From Chloroflexota bacterium (lineage in GTDB: Bacteria > Chloroflexota > Anaerolineae > Aggregatilineales > UBA2796), in contig RFIM01000025.1 in NCBI GenBank assembly GCA_003695215.1, forward strand, positions 1-14,172: a DNA stretch of 14,172 bases. The letters are read 5' to 3'. The notes under the pieces were generated by a model that saw only the letters and a program-made list of their open reading frames with translations, did not search any database and was not told the DNA's origin. How positions within the stretch are numbered: the first letter of the stretch is position 1; each line of letters starts with the position of its first letter. The translations under genes were made by a program, and so were the position numbers. Positions 1 through 6,375 of the stretch are shown in pieces.

Positions 1-1050
1 GCTCAGGCTGACAGGCCCGCCATTGGGATATTTGACGACCAGATCAGCGCTCAGGTCTTTCAGCGTCGCCTTGAGCGGCAGCAGGCATTTGAAGCCGCGC
101 CGCGCCAGATCGCCGATCAGCGCGCTCGGCTTTGGAAAGCGCTGATTGTCCCACACAAACGGCGCTTCGTCTTCCATGTAATCAAGCGCAAGCGCGATCA
201 CATCGCACGGAAGCTGCTGTGCGCGGCATTCTGTGGCAAAGGCGCGCAAGGTTTCAGCCGAAGTCGGCTGTGGTGCCAGCAAGTGCGCGCCAAACGACCA
301 CAGCGGCGGCAAGGGCGCCCGACCGATCAGCTCTGTGTAGCGCTCCAGGATGCTCAGCGGTGTGCCACAAAACTGATAGTAGCGCAGCTCGCCTGCACTG
401 CCACTGAAGACGACCTTCTGCGCATCCTCAGCGCCGATATCCACATAGCCGCGTGAGGTGTTATCCCACAGCAGTGCGTCGACAGCTTGGTCGTCAAGCA
501 TCATCAAGAAAGGCACATAAGCGGGCCAGTCCTGCTCGGCTGCGCTTTGCCAAAGCGCATAGCGTTTGCCGCGCAAATTCAGCGCGCTTGAAGGCGCCGC
601 CAAACCGTAGCAGCGCGCCTCAGCGCTGAGCGCACGCCCTAGCCTGAATTCGCCTTGGCGAAACAAGATCGGCGCTGCATCCTGACCGATCAACGTGCCG
701 TGCGGACTCAGGAACATGAAGCGGCTATCTTCCCGATTGATCAAGCAGATCATGCCGCCCGCTACCTTGAGACTCAGTAGCTCAGCGCTCTCATCCAGCT
801 CAAATTCAGGCGCTTGCCAGTCCGTCTTGTGGACGGCGTAAGAGCGCGGTAGCGGAAAATGGCCATCAGGCGCAAAACGCACACACAAGCAATCAGGCGC
901 GATGACATCCACGCGGAAGCTGCCATTGGCAGCCCGAATCAGCATACCTTGCCAATCGAGCTCAGCTTCGCGCACTGAGCCAGGGCTCTGGAACTTGCCC
1001 TGCGGCTTACCAGATAACGCCCTGAAAGGCCTGCTGAAGAGTCTGCGCAT
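1..1050 (-). CDS. GH31-family glycoside hydrolase, N-terminal part (partial)
   Basis: Only the first 350 residues are in the window; the catalytic half lies beyond the left edge. GH31 enzymes mostly hydrolyse alpha-glucosides or alpha-xylosides. Family landmarks appear in order: CYGL (147-150), LNLRGKRYALW (158-168 region), NTSRGYVDIG (197-206), ERYTELIGRAPLPPLWSFG (236-254), then PCDVIALALDYM (281-292) and the FVWDNQRFPKP segment (298-308) that opens the (beta/alpha)8 barrel. There is no signal peptide, so it is probably cytoplasmic. The ATG at 1050 is preceded by GAGG seven bases upstream; an in-frame TAA at 1135-1133 limits extension. Oddities: the usual WNxD reads WQSA (Asp to Ala170), and the usual WLDIDYM reads ALALDYM (Asp to Ala288). 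Both aspartates normally contact the -1 sugar. The nucleophile region is not visible, so activity cannot be judged. Family assignment is confident; substrate is unknown. It lies 105 bases downstream of the histidine kinase on the same strand. Confidence 0.87.
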   Translation of the reverse strand, partial: MRRLFSRPFRALSGKPQGKFQSPGSVREAELDWQGMLIRAANGSFRVDVIAPDCLCVRFAPDGHFPLPRSYAVHKTDWQAPEFELDESAELLSLKVAGGMICLINREDSRFMFLSPHGTLIGQDAAPILFRQGEFRLGRALSAEARCYGLAAPSSALNLRGKRYALWQSAAEQDWPAYVPFLMMLDDQAVDALLWDNTSRGYVDIGAEDAQKVVFSGSAGELRYYQFCGTPLSILERYTELIGRAPLPPLWSFGAHLLAPQPTSAETLRAFATECRAQQLPCDVIALALDYMEDEAPFVWDNQRFPKPSALIGDLARRGFKCLLPLKATLKDLSADLVVKYPNGGPVSLS

Positions 1051-1155
1051 GCTCACGCCTCGCCTGCCTGGACACGCTGAGATGATTTTCCAGCATAGCC
1101 TGTGCCATGCCAAGCCGATATTCCGATCGCATTACAGCGAACGTTACGAAAGCGA

Positions 1156-2667
1156 TCAGGCTGTGGCAGGCTTAGGCGGCAAGTGAATGCTGAAGGCAGT
1201 GCCTTGGCCGAGCCGACTGCTGACTGTGATGCTGCCGCCGTGCATCTCGACCAAGCGCTTGGCGATGCTCAAGCCGAGCCCGCTGCCGCTATCGCCGTGC
1301 TTGCGCGCCCGATCGGCGCGGTAGAAGCGGTCGAAGATGCGCGGCAAGGCTTCTGGTGGAATGCCTTCGCCGCTATCGGCTACACGAATCAGGACGCCGC
1401 CATCAGGCGCAGGTTGCGCTTGCAGCCGTATGCAATCGCCTGGCTTGGTGTGGCGCAACGCGTTATCCAGCAAATTGCCCAAGATCTGCCGCAGGCGCAA
1501 CGCATCCGCTTGGATGACGGGCAAATCGCTAGTGATCTCCAGAGCAAGGACGCGCCCGCCTTCTTCAGCGCTGGTGCGCCAAAAATCATGCAGGCGGCTC
1601 AGGAAGGTGCCCAGCGGCACAGGCTCAATCTGCAGGCGAATTTGATCGGCGTCCATTAGCGAGAGCAAACGCAGATCGTCCACCATACGCTGCAACCATG
1701 TGATCTCTTCGCGCAGGCTTTGCGTCGCTTGCTCGGGCGTCTGGAAGCCTGCCTCAATGGCCTCAACTTCAAGCGCCATTGTGCTCAGCGGCGTGCGCAG
1801 ATCGTGGGCGATGTCAGCGACCATCTGACGCGTCATCGTTTGTTGGCGCATCAGCTCAGCTGCCATCTGATTGAAGGCTTGTGTCAGCTCGCCCAGCTCA
1901 TTGCGGGCCAGCACAGGCAAGGGCGAGCGCCACTCGCCGCGCGCCAGGCGTTGCACGCCTTCGCTTAGCACGCGCAAAGGCATCGAGAGCCGCGAAGACA
2001 TCCACCAACCCAAGCCCAGCGCCGCCATGAGTGAAAAACTGCCTGAGAACAGCAAAGCCATGTTGAGCGCGCTCAGCAGTTGGCGCTGACTCTCATCCAG
2101 CATGCCCATGGCAAGGGCCACACGCGCCACGATTTGATCGTCTTCTTCGACAGGCGCGCTGCGGCTGAGCACCTCAGGCGCCAAAGGCAAGCCGATCAGG
2201 CTTGGCTCAGCGCTCACTAATACGATGCCGTTGGCATCAGTGATGATCAGTTCAGAGCGCTGCACAACAGCAGGCAGCGGCAAATTGCCTGTGCTGCGCA
2301 TTTGCTGAATGCGCTCTAAAGGATTGGTGTTGTACGGCAGGCGCAGGCACAGCACGCGCCCTGCATCATCTGCCACTAAGGCGCGCACGTGCTTTGGCGG
2401 CTTGCGCTCAGGGCGATTGCGGAGCAACAACCATGTGAACGACTCACCGTTGTTCAGCGCCGAAAATAGCCCTTCCAAGGAGTTATTGATCTCATAATAT
2501 TCTTCCAGGCAAGGCACTAGCTCGCGGATGCGCCGATCTGCGTCTTGTGTGACCCAAAGCGTGAGCCGATCTTCAGTCACGCCGCGTGTGACAAAGCCGA
2601 TGACGAGTATCGGCAAAAGCGCTAAAGGCAAGTAGCTGAGCAATAATTGGTGGCGGAACAGACGCAT
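1156..2667 (-). CDS. Membrane sensor histidine kinase of a two-component system
   Basis: 503 residues. It should autophosphorylate on histidine and pass the phosphate to the response regulator encoded just upstream. Domains in order: a transmembrane helix at about 9-27; an extracytoplasmic sensor region of about 170 residues (28-197) with no motif I recognise; a second helix at about 203-223; HAMP at about 222-275; a HisKA dimerisation box DIAHDLRTPLS with phospho-acceptor His288; and an ATPase domain with N box (LRQILGNLLDNALRHT, Asn398/Asn402), G1 box DSGEGIPP (431-438), F box around FDRFYR (445-450) and G2 box GSGLGLS (461-467). All catalytic boxes are intact. The ATG at 2667 has AGGAAGG about seven bases upstream. 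The gap to the regulator's stop is 15 bases, so the two are an operon with the regulator first. The signal sensed is unknown; the secreted protein encoded next to the pair hints at an envelope cue (inference). Confidence 0.95.
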   Translation of the reverse strand: MRLFRHQLLLSYLPLALLPILVIGFVTRGVTEDRLTLWVTQDADRRIRELVPCLEEYYEINNSLEGLFSALNNGESFTWLLLRNRPERKPPKHVRALVADDAGRVLCLRLPYNTNPLERIQQMRSTGNLPLPAVVQRSELIITDANGIVLVSAEPSLIGLPLAPEVLSRSAPVEEDDQIVARVALAMGMLDESQRQLLSALNMALLFSGSFSLMAALGLGWWMSSRLSMPLRVLSEGVQRLARGEWRSPLPVLARNELGELTQAFNQMAAELMRQQTMTRQMVADIAHDLRTPLSTMALEVEAIEAGFQTPEQATQSLREEITWLQRMVDDLRLLSLMDADQIRLQIEPVPLGTFLSRLHDFWRTSAEEGGRVLALEITSDLPVIQADALRLRQILGNLLDNALRHTKPGDCIRLQAQPAPDGGVLIRVADSGEGIPPEALPRIFDRFYRADRARKHGDSGSGLGLSIAKRLVEMHGGSITVSSRLGQGTAFSIHLPPKPATA

Positions 2668-2682
2668 GGCGCACCTTCCTGC

Positions 2683-3399
2683 TCAAGTGGTCGGCAAGGC
2701 GTCAGCGAAGCGGTAGCCGACGCCGAAAACAGTCTGGATATACTGCGGATTCTGGATATCGGGCTCGATTTTGCGACGCAGATTGCGGATGTGGACGTCT
2801 ATTGTGCGCTCATAGCCTACGTAATCGTAGCCAAGCGCTTCGTTGATCAGCCGCTCGCGCGTGAACGGCACGCCTGGCTGTTTCATCAGCGTGTGTAGGA
2901 TGTCGAATTCGGTCGGTGTCAGGTTGACGGGCTCGCCCTTGAGTGTGCAGAGCCGTTTGTTAGGATCGAGCGCTAGCTCGCCATAGCTGAGAGTGCGCTG
3001 TTGTGGCGCACTATTGTGAGCTAGCGCGCCGCTGGCGCGCCGCAGCAAGGCGCGAATACGTGCGACCACTTCGCGCGGGCTGAACGGTTTGGTCACGTAG
3101 TCGTCGGCGCCGATCTCTAGGCCGAGCAGCCGATCCGTCTCTTCGACGCGCGCCGTGATCATGATGATGAACGCATCTGAGTTTTGGCGCACGATTCGGC
3201 AAACATCTAAACCGTCCATGTCGGGCAGCATCAGGTCAAGCAGGATCACATCAGGCTTCTCGCGCTCAAAAAGTTGCAGACCTGTCCGCCCGTCATAGGC
3301 AGTCAGCACTTCGAAATGCGCTTGCTTCAAGAATTCGCTCAACCAGTGTACGATCTTGACTTGATCCTCGATGATCAAGACTCGCGTCGGGCGTTGCAT
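2683..3399 (-). CDS. OmpR/PhoB-family response regulator
   Basis: 238 residues. It has a receiver domain (about 5-118) with the acidic pocket Glu11/Asp12, phospho-acceptor Asp55 in LLDLMLPDMDG, switch residue Thr82 and conserved Lys104 in YVTKPFSPRE. A winged-helix DNA-binding domain follows (about 135-232), with the typical LTPTEFDIL, RTIDVHIRNLRRKI and VFGVGYRF segments. It should bind tandem direct repeats as a phosphorylated dimer. I place the start at the ATG at 3399 (MQRPTRVLIIEDQ), because receiver domains begin a few residues before the beta-1 strand; the frame stays open upstream to 3516, but that stretch would run into the neighbouring gene's end and shows no domain. GGTGAGAGAG lies just before the chosen ATG. 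The cognate kinase follows 15 bases downstream. Likely targets include its own locus and the adjacent secreted-protein gene (inference from repeats in that promoter). Confidence 0.95.
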   Translation of the reverse strand: MQRPTRVLIIEDQVKIVHWLSEFLKQAHFEVLTAYDGRTGLQLFEREKPDVILLDLMLPDMDGLDVCRIVRQNSDAFIIMITARVEETDRLLGLEIGADDYVTKPFSPREVVARIRALLRRASGALAHNSAPQQRTLSYGELALDPNKRLCTLKGEPVNLTPTEFDILHTLMKQPGVPFTRERLINEALGYDYVGYERTIDVHIRNLRRKIEPDIQNPQYIQTVFGVGYRFADALPTT

Positions 3400-3424
3400 A
3401 TCATGCTCTCTCACCAGCGATGCG

Positions 3425-3453
3425 AAGATGAGTCGGCATTGCCGACTCATCTT
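3425..3453 (-). terminator. Perfect inverted repeat, 14-base arms: terminator of the upstream gene and/or operator for the regulator
   Basis: Arms 3425-3438 and 3440-3453 are exact reverse complements around one central base. It lies 42 bases past the stop of the secreted-protein gene, where a terminator is expected, but on the minus strand only a short CTT follows the stem, so a classic U-tract is missing. It also overlaps the predicted transcription start of the response-regulator operon, so an operator role is possible. Confidence 0.55.
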
Positions 3454-3454
3454 T

Positions 3455-3482
3455 ATTCTAGCATCATTCGTGCTTATGCGAA
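3455..3482 (-). promoter_or_regulatory. Candidate promoter of the two-component operon
   Basis: On the minus strand, TTCGCA (3482-3477) and TAGAAT (3460-3455) are 16 bases apart. The -10 matches consensus at five of six positions and the -35 at four of six. The start site would fall near 3448, inside the 14-base inverted repeat. This is a sequence match only. Confidence 0.4.
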
Positions 3483-3494
3483 GCTGAAGCTCAC

Positions 3495-4385
3495 TCAATC
3501 GCCGTCTTCGAACCACTCGCCGAAGAAGGTCATGTCATGCTCGCCAAGTTCGCCGTCTTCGAACCATTCGCCGAAGAACTGCCCACGGCGATCGCGCCCA
3601 ATGTGCGGCACACCGATGCCCAGCCGCGCGTGTGGACGCGAGACGATGCCCAGCACGTTGTTGACGATCTGCGCGCGCAGGGCCTCAGCGCGTGCAGGCG
3701 CCACTAAGCCTTCTTCCACATCCTTCGTCAGCGCATCGCCATAGGCTTTGCTCAAGGCATCGACCACAGTCTGAAGGGCAACGCCTTTGCTAGCCGCCAC
3801 TTGCGCAATGGACTGACCGCCTTGCAGCGCCTTGACCAAGTCCGCGCAGGACATGCCCAGCGCCTGTGCGGCCACAGGATATGGCTTGACCGTGTTGCGC
3901 GCGCTGACGCCTGCCGGGAAATTCACGCGCCCGATCCGAAGGCCGAACCACTTGCCGCGCTCGCGCAAGCCAGGCATCATTGGCGCCTGCGGCTGAGCGT
4001 TCAGGAGCGCTTTGAGCTGCTCTGCTTGCGCGGCCGTGATCAAGCCGTCAGCTAGCGCTTGATCGACTTCGGCAAGGCGCGCCGTGCGCAGCGCCTCTTG
4101 CACTGTCGTGATATCCACGCCCTTTTGCGCCGCAATGCGCGTCAAGCTTGCGCCGCCTGCCAAAGCCACGCGCAGCTCTGTTGGCGTCATGTTCAGTGCC
4201 TGCGCTGCCACGCTGGTGTAGTCTGTCGTGCTGCACACGCCAATCCAAAGGCCTGCACCTGAGAAATCCCAGCCCTTGCCGCCACGGCCGCCTTGTGCTT
4301 CAACCGTCGTCGCGCTCAGCGCCAAGCCGCCGACTAAAGCGACTGCCACAGCGACTGCCAACAAGCCTTTCGTGATGCGTTTCAT
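3495..4385 (-). CDS. Secreted protein with two LGM/GxS-type modules and duplicated C-terminal FFGEWFEDG motif
   Basis: 296 residues, function unknown. Residues 1-30 form a clear signal peptide (KR start, hydrophobic core, VEA before Gln31). Two homologous modules follow at about 56-130 and 168-243. Each starts VAAQAL(N/G)M, continues with a GG(A/Q)S(L/I) turn and AA(Q/S)KGV, and ends in a helical segment with D/E-x-G-L-(I/V)-x-x-A-x-A-E-x-L. Similar modules recur in exported proteins of Chloroflexota and actinobacteria, without a settled function that I know of. The linker is basic. The C-terminus carries FFGEWFEDGE (270-279) and FFGEWFEDGD (287-296), one of them being the very last residues. 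The ATG at 4385 has AAGGAG nine bases upstream. It lies upstream of, and co-oriented with, the two-component genes. Its promoter has 11-base-phased repeats that could be a response-regulator site. It may be an envelope or sensor accessory protein (inference). Confidence 0.85.
   Translation of the reverse strand: MKRITKGLLAVAVAVALVGGLALSATTVEAQGGRGGKGWDFSGAGLWIGVCSTTDYTSVAAQALNMTPTELRVALAGGASLTRIAAQKGVDITTVQEALRTARLAEVDQALADGLITAAQAEQLKALLNAQPQAPMMPGLRERGKWFGLRIGRVNFPAGVSARNTVKPYPVAAQALGMSCADLVKALQGGQSIAQVAASKGVALQTVVDALSKAYGDALTKDVEEGLVAPARAEALRAQIVNNVLGIVSRPHARLGIGVPHIGRDRRGQFFGEWFEDGELGEHDMTFFGEWFEDGD
3499..3578 (-). repeat. 29-base direct repeat inside the secreted-protein gene
   Basis: Copies at 3499-3527 and 3550-3578 differ at a single base (3515 C versus 3566 T) and are 51 bases apart, keeping the frame. 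They encode the two C-terminal FFGEWFEDG motifs. The substitution is synonymous (Glu codon). Confidence 0.9.
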
Positions 4386-4442
4386 GGTACCTTACTCCTT
4401 ACCTTGTGTATTCCCAGACCATCTCTCGGTCTTTCGCTTTTC

Positions 4443-4475
4443 AGTGTAAGGCAAGGCTATGAAGAAGTGATGAAG
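4443..4475 (-). promoter_or_regulatory. Candidate activator-dependent promoter of the secreted-protein gene
   Basis: On the minus strand, CTTCAT occurs at 4475-4470 and 4464-4459, an exact 11-base phase. Ten bases after the second copy comes TACACT (4448-4443), a -10-like hexamer. The hexamer 17 bases upstream of it (ATCACT) is a poor -35, as expected where an activator replaces -35 recognition. The start would be near 4436, giving a leader of about 50 bases. PhoB-class regulators bind this arrangement. Functional assignment is inference. Confidence 0.42.
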
Positions 4476-4570
4476 GACTCGTGCAAAGCTCGAGAAGGTT
4501 CTTCCAGTGCAGTGGAGTAGAAGGCAAGCCACTGCTGCAGCGCCAGTCCGATGACACAGTGCCCTGTGCG

Positions 4571-5470
4571 TCAGCTCACTTCGCGGATCAAATTCTGCAA
4601 GGCGGGCTTGACCAAATGCGGGTAACGCACACAGGCGTCGTGTCCGCCGTTTTTGATCATCAGCAGGCGCGCCTTAGGAATGCGTTGAGCGGCTTCCTGC
4701 GCCTGATCAGGCGGCACAAGCACGTCCAGCGTGCCGTGAATGATCAAGGTCGGCACGTGGATTTGTGTCAGGTCAGGTTGAAAGGCGCGCATTTGCTCAA
4801 TATCTAGCTGGAAGCCATCGAAGCGCAGGCTAGCGGGATTGTTTTGCTGCAGGCTGCGCAAAATTGCCAGAACTTCTGGATCGCGCTCGAGCAAAGGCAA
4901 GGTGCGCTCCACAGCAGCTGAGATCAGCCAATTGGAGAAATCCCAGCGGTTGGCGAGCGCGATAGGCGCCAAGAAGTCCATGACGTAAGCGGGCGGTGTA
5001 CGCATGACAGCGTTGCCAAGCACTAGCGCACGGCATCGCTCTGAGTGACGGATGGCAAAAGCAATGGCCGACATTGCGCCGGCTGAGTAGCCTGCGATAA
5101 TGACGCTTGGCACGTTCAGATAGTCGAGGAGCGCGGCGAAGGTATCTGCCATCGCCTCTGGCGTGCGTCCGGCGTCCAACGGCGTGCGCAGATAGCCAGC
5201 TCGCGAAGGCGCGATCACTGAGCAGCCCTGATAGAGCCTGCCCATGGCTTGCCCTTGATCGTAGCCGCCCATGGCCTGGTGCGAGATGAGCGCGTAAGGC
5301 GTTTTGCTGCCTTGCAGCACGTACTCAATGCGCGTTTGCGCCACGCTCACAAAATGGCTGCCCGTCAATTGGCGCGCCGCGGCAGCGCGCATTTCGTACT
5401 GATAGGTGCGTGCCAGCCATGCTGTGCCTGCACCGACCAAAAAGGCAGCGGCAGTAACTGCAGGAAGCAT
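4571..5470 (-). CDS. Membrane-anchored alpha/beta-fold hydrolase
   Basis: 299 residues from the chosen ATG. An N-terminal hydrophobic segment (about 2-19) looks like a membrane anchor or uncleaved signal, putting the enzyme outside the cytoplasmic membrane. The hydrolase fold follows, with nucleophile Ser129 in GYSAG, acid Asp249 in HGTLDVLVPP, and His277 in NGGHD, so the triad is complete. The oxyanion loop, usually HG, reads SHQAMGGYDQG (63-73), with Gln in place of Gly. Substrate cannot be told: esterase, lipase-like and epoxide-hydrolase-like members share this pattern. I chose the ATG at 5470 because AAAGGGTGAG precedes it; an ATG at 5578 is in frame but adds 36 residues that weaken the N-terminal anchor pattern and has no clear ribosome site. 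It is probably transcribed alone: the carbamoyltransferase operon upstream ends in a strong terminator. Confidence 0.85.
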   Translation of the reverse strand: MLPAVTAAAFLVGAGTAWLARTYQYEMRAAAARQLTGSHFVSVAQTRIEYVLQGSKTPYALISHQAMGGYDQGQAMGRLYQGCSVIAPSRAGYLRTPLDAGRTPEAMADTFAALLDYLNVPSVIIAGYSAGAMSAIAFAIRHSERCRALVLGNAVMRTPPAYVMDFLAPIALANRWDFSNWLISAAVERTLPLLERDPEVLAILRSLQQNNPASLRFDGFQLDIEQMRAFQPDLTQIHVPTLIIHGTLDVLVPPDQAQEAAQRIPKARLLMIKNGGHDACVRYPHLVKPALQNLIREVS

Positions 5471-5692
5471 AAACTCACCCTTTCTCAGCCTTGAAGGATA
5501 CTGAGGCCCTTGCGCGCGCTTTTGAGCGCAAACTCGCAGAATGCCTGCATAGACTGCCAACCAAAGCGCTTCCAGCACACCAGCCAGGGCATTGCGCTGA
5601 AGCGATCTCGGCGTTGGCGTTAGCGATGAGGGGTAGCGGCAGCGCCTGCTAGTCTAGCATAGGCATCGGCTTGCGCGCCATCACAACGCCAT

Positions 5693-5720
5693 AAAAGGCT
5701 GCCGCACAACGACGGCAGCC
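5693..5720 (-). terminator. Intrinsic terminator of the carbamoyltransferase operon
   Basis: Read on the minus strand, GGCTGCCG (5720-5713), an 8-base loop, CGGCAGCC (5704-5697), then TTTTAT. A perfect 8-bp GC-rich stem followed by a U-run starts 12 bases past the stop of the 98-residue membrane protein. This is the clearest terminator in the window. Confidence 0.88.
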
Positions 5721-5732
5721 AGTTACAGGCGC

Positions 5733-6029
5733 TCAGGCGGCTTTGCGCGCCACTTCGAAGGCGGCGTAGAGGATCAAGAAGATAGCCGCGAGCGCAAAAC
5801 TGCCTAAGCACAGCGTCAGGCTTTGGCTGAATTGCAAGCCGAAGACGATTGAGCCGAGCAAGAGCATCATGCCGGGCGCCACAGTGGCTGAGGCGCCCAG
5901 ATAGTGCAGCACTTGCGCCGCTCGACCGCCCTGAATCGGTTTCTTGGCAGCAGACTTGCGCGCTACGTAGTAGCCCATCCACAGCGCTAGAGCGCCGCCA
6001 ACAAGGAGCGCAGCTAACCAGTTCGGCAT
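5733..6029 (-). CDS. Small multi-pass membrane protein, last gene of the carbamoyltransferase operon
   Basis: 98 residues, no family recognised. Three hydrophobic stretches are visible: about 4-22, 48-66 and 71-93, separated by a basic, Lys/Arg-rich loop (24-37, containing KSAAKKPIQGGR) and ending with a positively charged ARKAA tail. No catalytic motif or cysteine pair is apparent. The ATG at 6029 follows GGGGAG closely and lies 12 bases after the stop of the DUF5989 gene, so it is co-transcribed. A terminator follows 12 bases beyond its stop. It belongs to the operon by position but is not part of the SxtI/J/K set I know; it could be an added subunit of the membrane assembly (inference). 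Confidence 0.75.
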   Translation of the reverse strand: MPNWLAALLVGGALALWMGYYVARKSAAKKPIQGGRAAQVLHYLGASATVAPGMMLLLGSIVFGLQFSQSLTLCLGSFALAAIFLILYAAFEVARKAA

Positions 6030-6041
6030 GGCGCTCCCCGC

Positions 6042-6326
6042 TCAGCGCAGCGAATAGATGAACGGCGCCAATGGCGTGGATGCGCCGAAAATGAACACGA
6101 AGAAGAACAGCAGCAGCACTACCATCATCGGAATCATCCACCACAGGCGCACTTTCCATAAAAAGCCGAACAGCTCGCCAACCACGCCCGCGCGCGAGCG
6201 CAGATCGCGGCGCCAGTCGGTCTGCGCCTTTGGCTCAGAGGCGCTCTCAGCCAGCTCCATATCAGTGTACATCGGCGCAGTGCTCTCGGCGTCTGCGCGC
6301 TTGATCATCTTCTCTTGTGTCGTCAC
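6042..6326 (-). CDS. DUF5989-family membrane protein (SxtK-like partner of carbamoyltransferase)
   Basis: 94 residues. The C-terminal half (about 46-94) has the family pattern: a short helix with GELFGFLWKVR, one strong transmembrane span (about 61-81), and a terminal segment with PLAPFIYSLR. The first 40 residues are an acidic, probably disordered extension that exceeds the usual length of about 50 residues for the family. I prefer the GTG at 6326, because GGAG lies eight bases upstream; a TTG at 6332 and an ATG at 6308 are alternatives. Proteins of this type sit beside NodU-type carbamoyltransferases and SxtJ in many bacteria, including the saxitoxin cluster, but their biochemical role is not established. 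The operon position (45 bases after the carbamoyltransferase stop) fits a membrane partner of that enzyme. Confidence 0.85.
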   Translation of the reverse strand: MTTQEKMIKRADAESTAPMYTDMELAESASEPKAQTDWRRDLRSRAGVVGELFGFLWKVRLWWMIPMMVVLLLFFFVFIFGASTPLAPFIYSLR

Positions 6327-6358
6327 AGGCAACTCTCCAGAATTAGGTTGATCATAGG

Positions 6359-6375
6359 ATGAGCGGCGCGCTCAT
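6359..6375 (-). repeat. Inverted repeat over the carbamoyltransferase stop codon
   Basis: ATGAGCG (6359-6365), three bases, CGCTCAT (6369-6375): a perfect 7-bp stem that contains the stop codon of the carbamoyltransferase gene. It may form an intercistronic RNA hairpin before the DUF5989 gene. No U-run follows, so it is not a typical terminator. Confidence 0.5.

Noticed and set aside
1125..1157. GATCGC / GCGATC inverted repeat after the histidine kinase gene as a terminator
   Set aside because: Only six bases pair across a 21-base loop and no U-run follows; too weak to call.
1102..1659. Open frame of 185 codons on the plus strand
   Set aside because: It is antisense to the well-conserved catalytic domain of the histidine kinase and has no recognisable domain; long antisense frames are common at this base composition.
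4508..4535. GCAGTGG / CCACTGC inverted repeat downstream of the hydrolase gene
   Set aside because: A 7-bp stem with a 13-base loop and no U-run on either strand; could be chance.
5620..6159. Open frame of 179 codons on the minus strand
   Set aside because: It overlaps the 98-residue membrane protein, part of the DUF5989 gene and the terminator at 5693-5720 in another frame, and lacks domain features.
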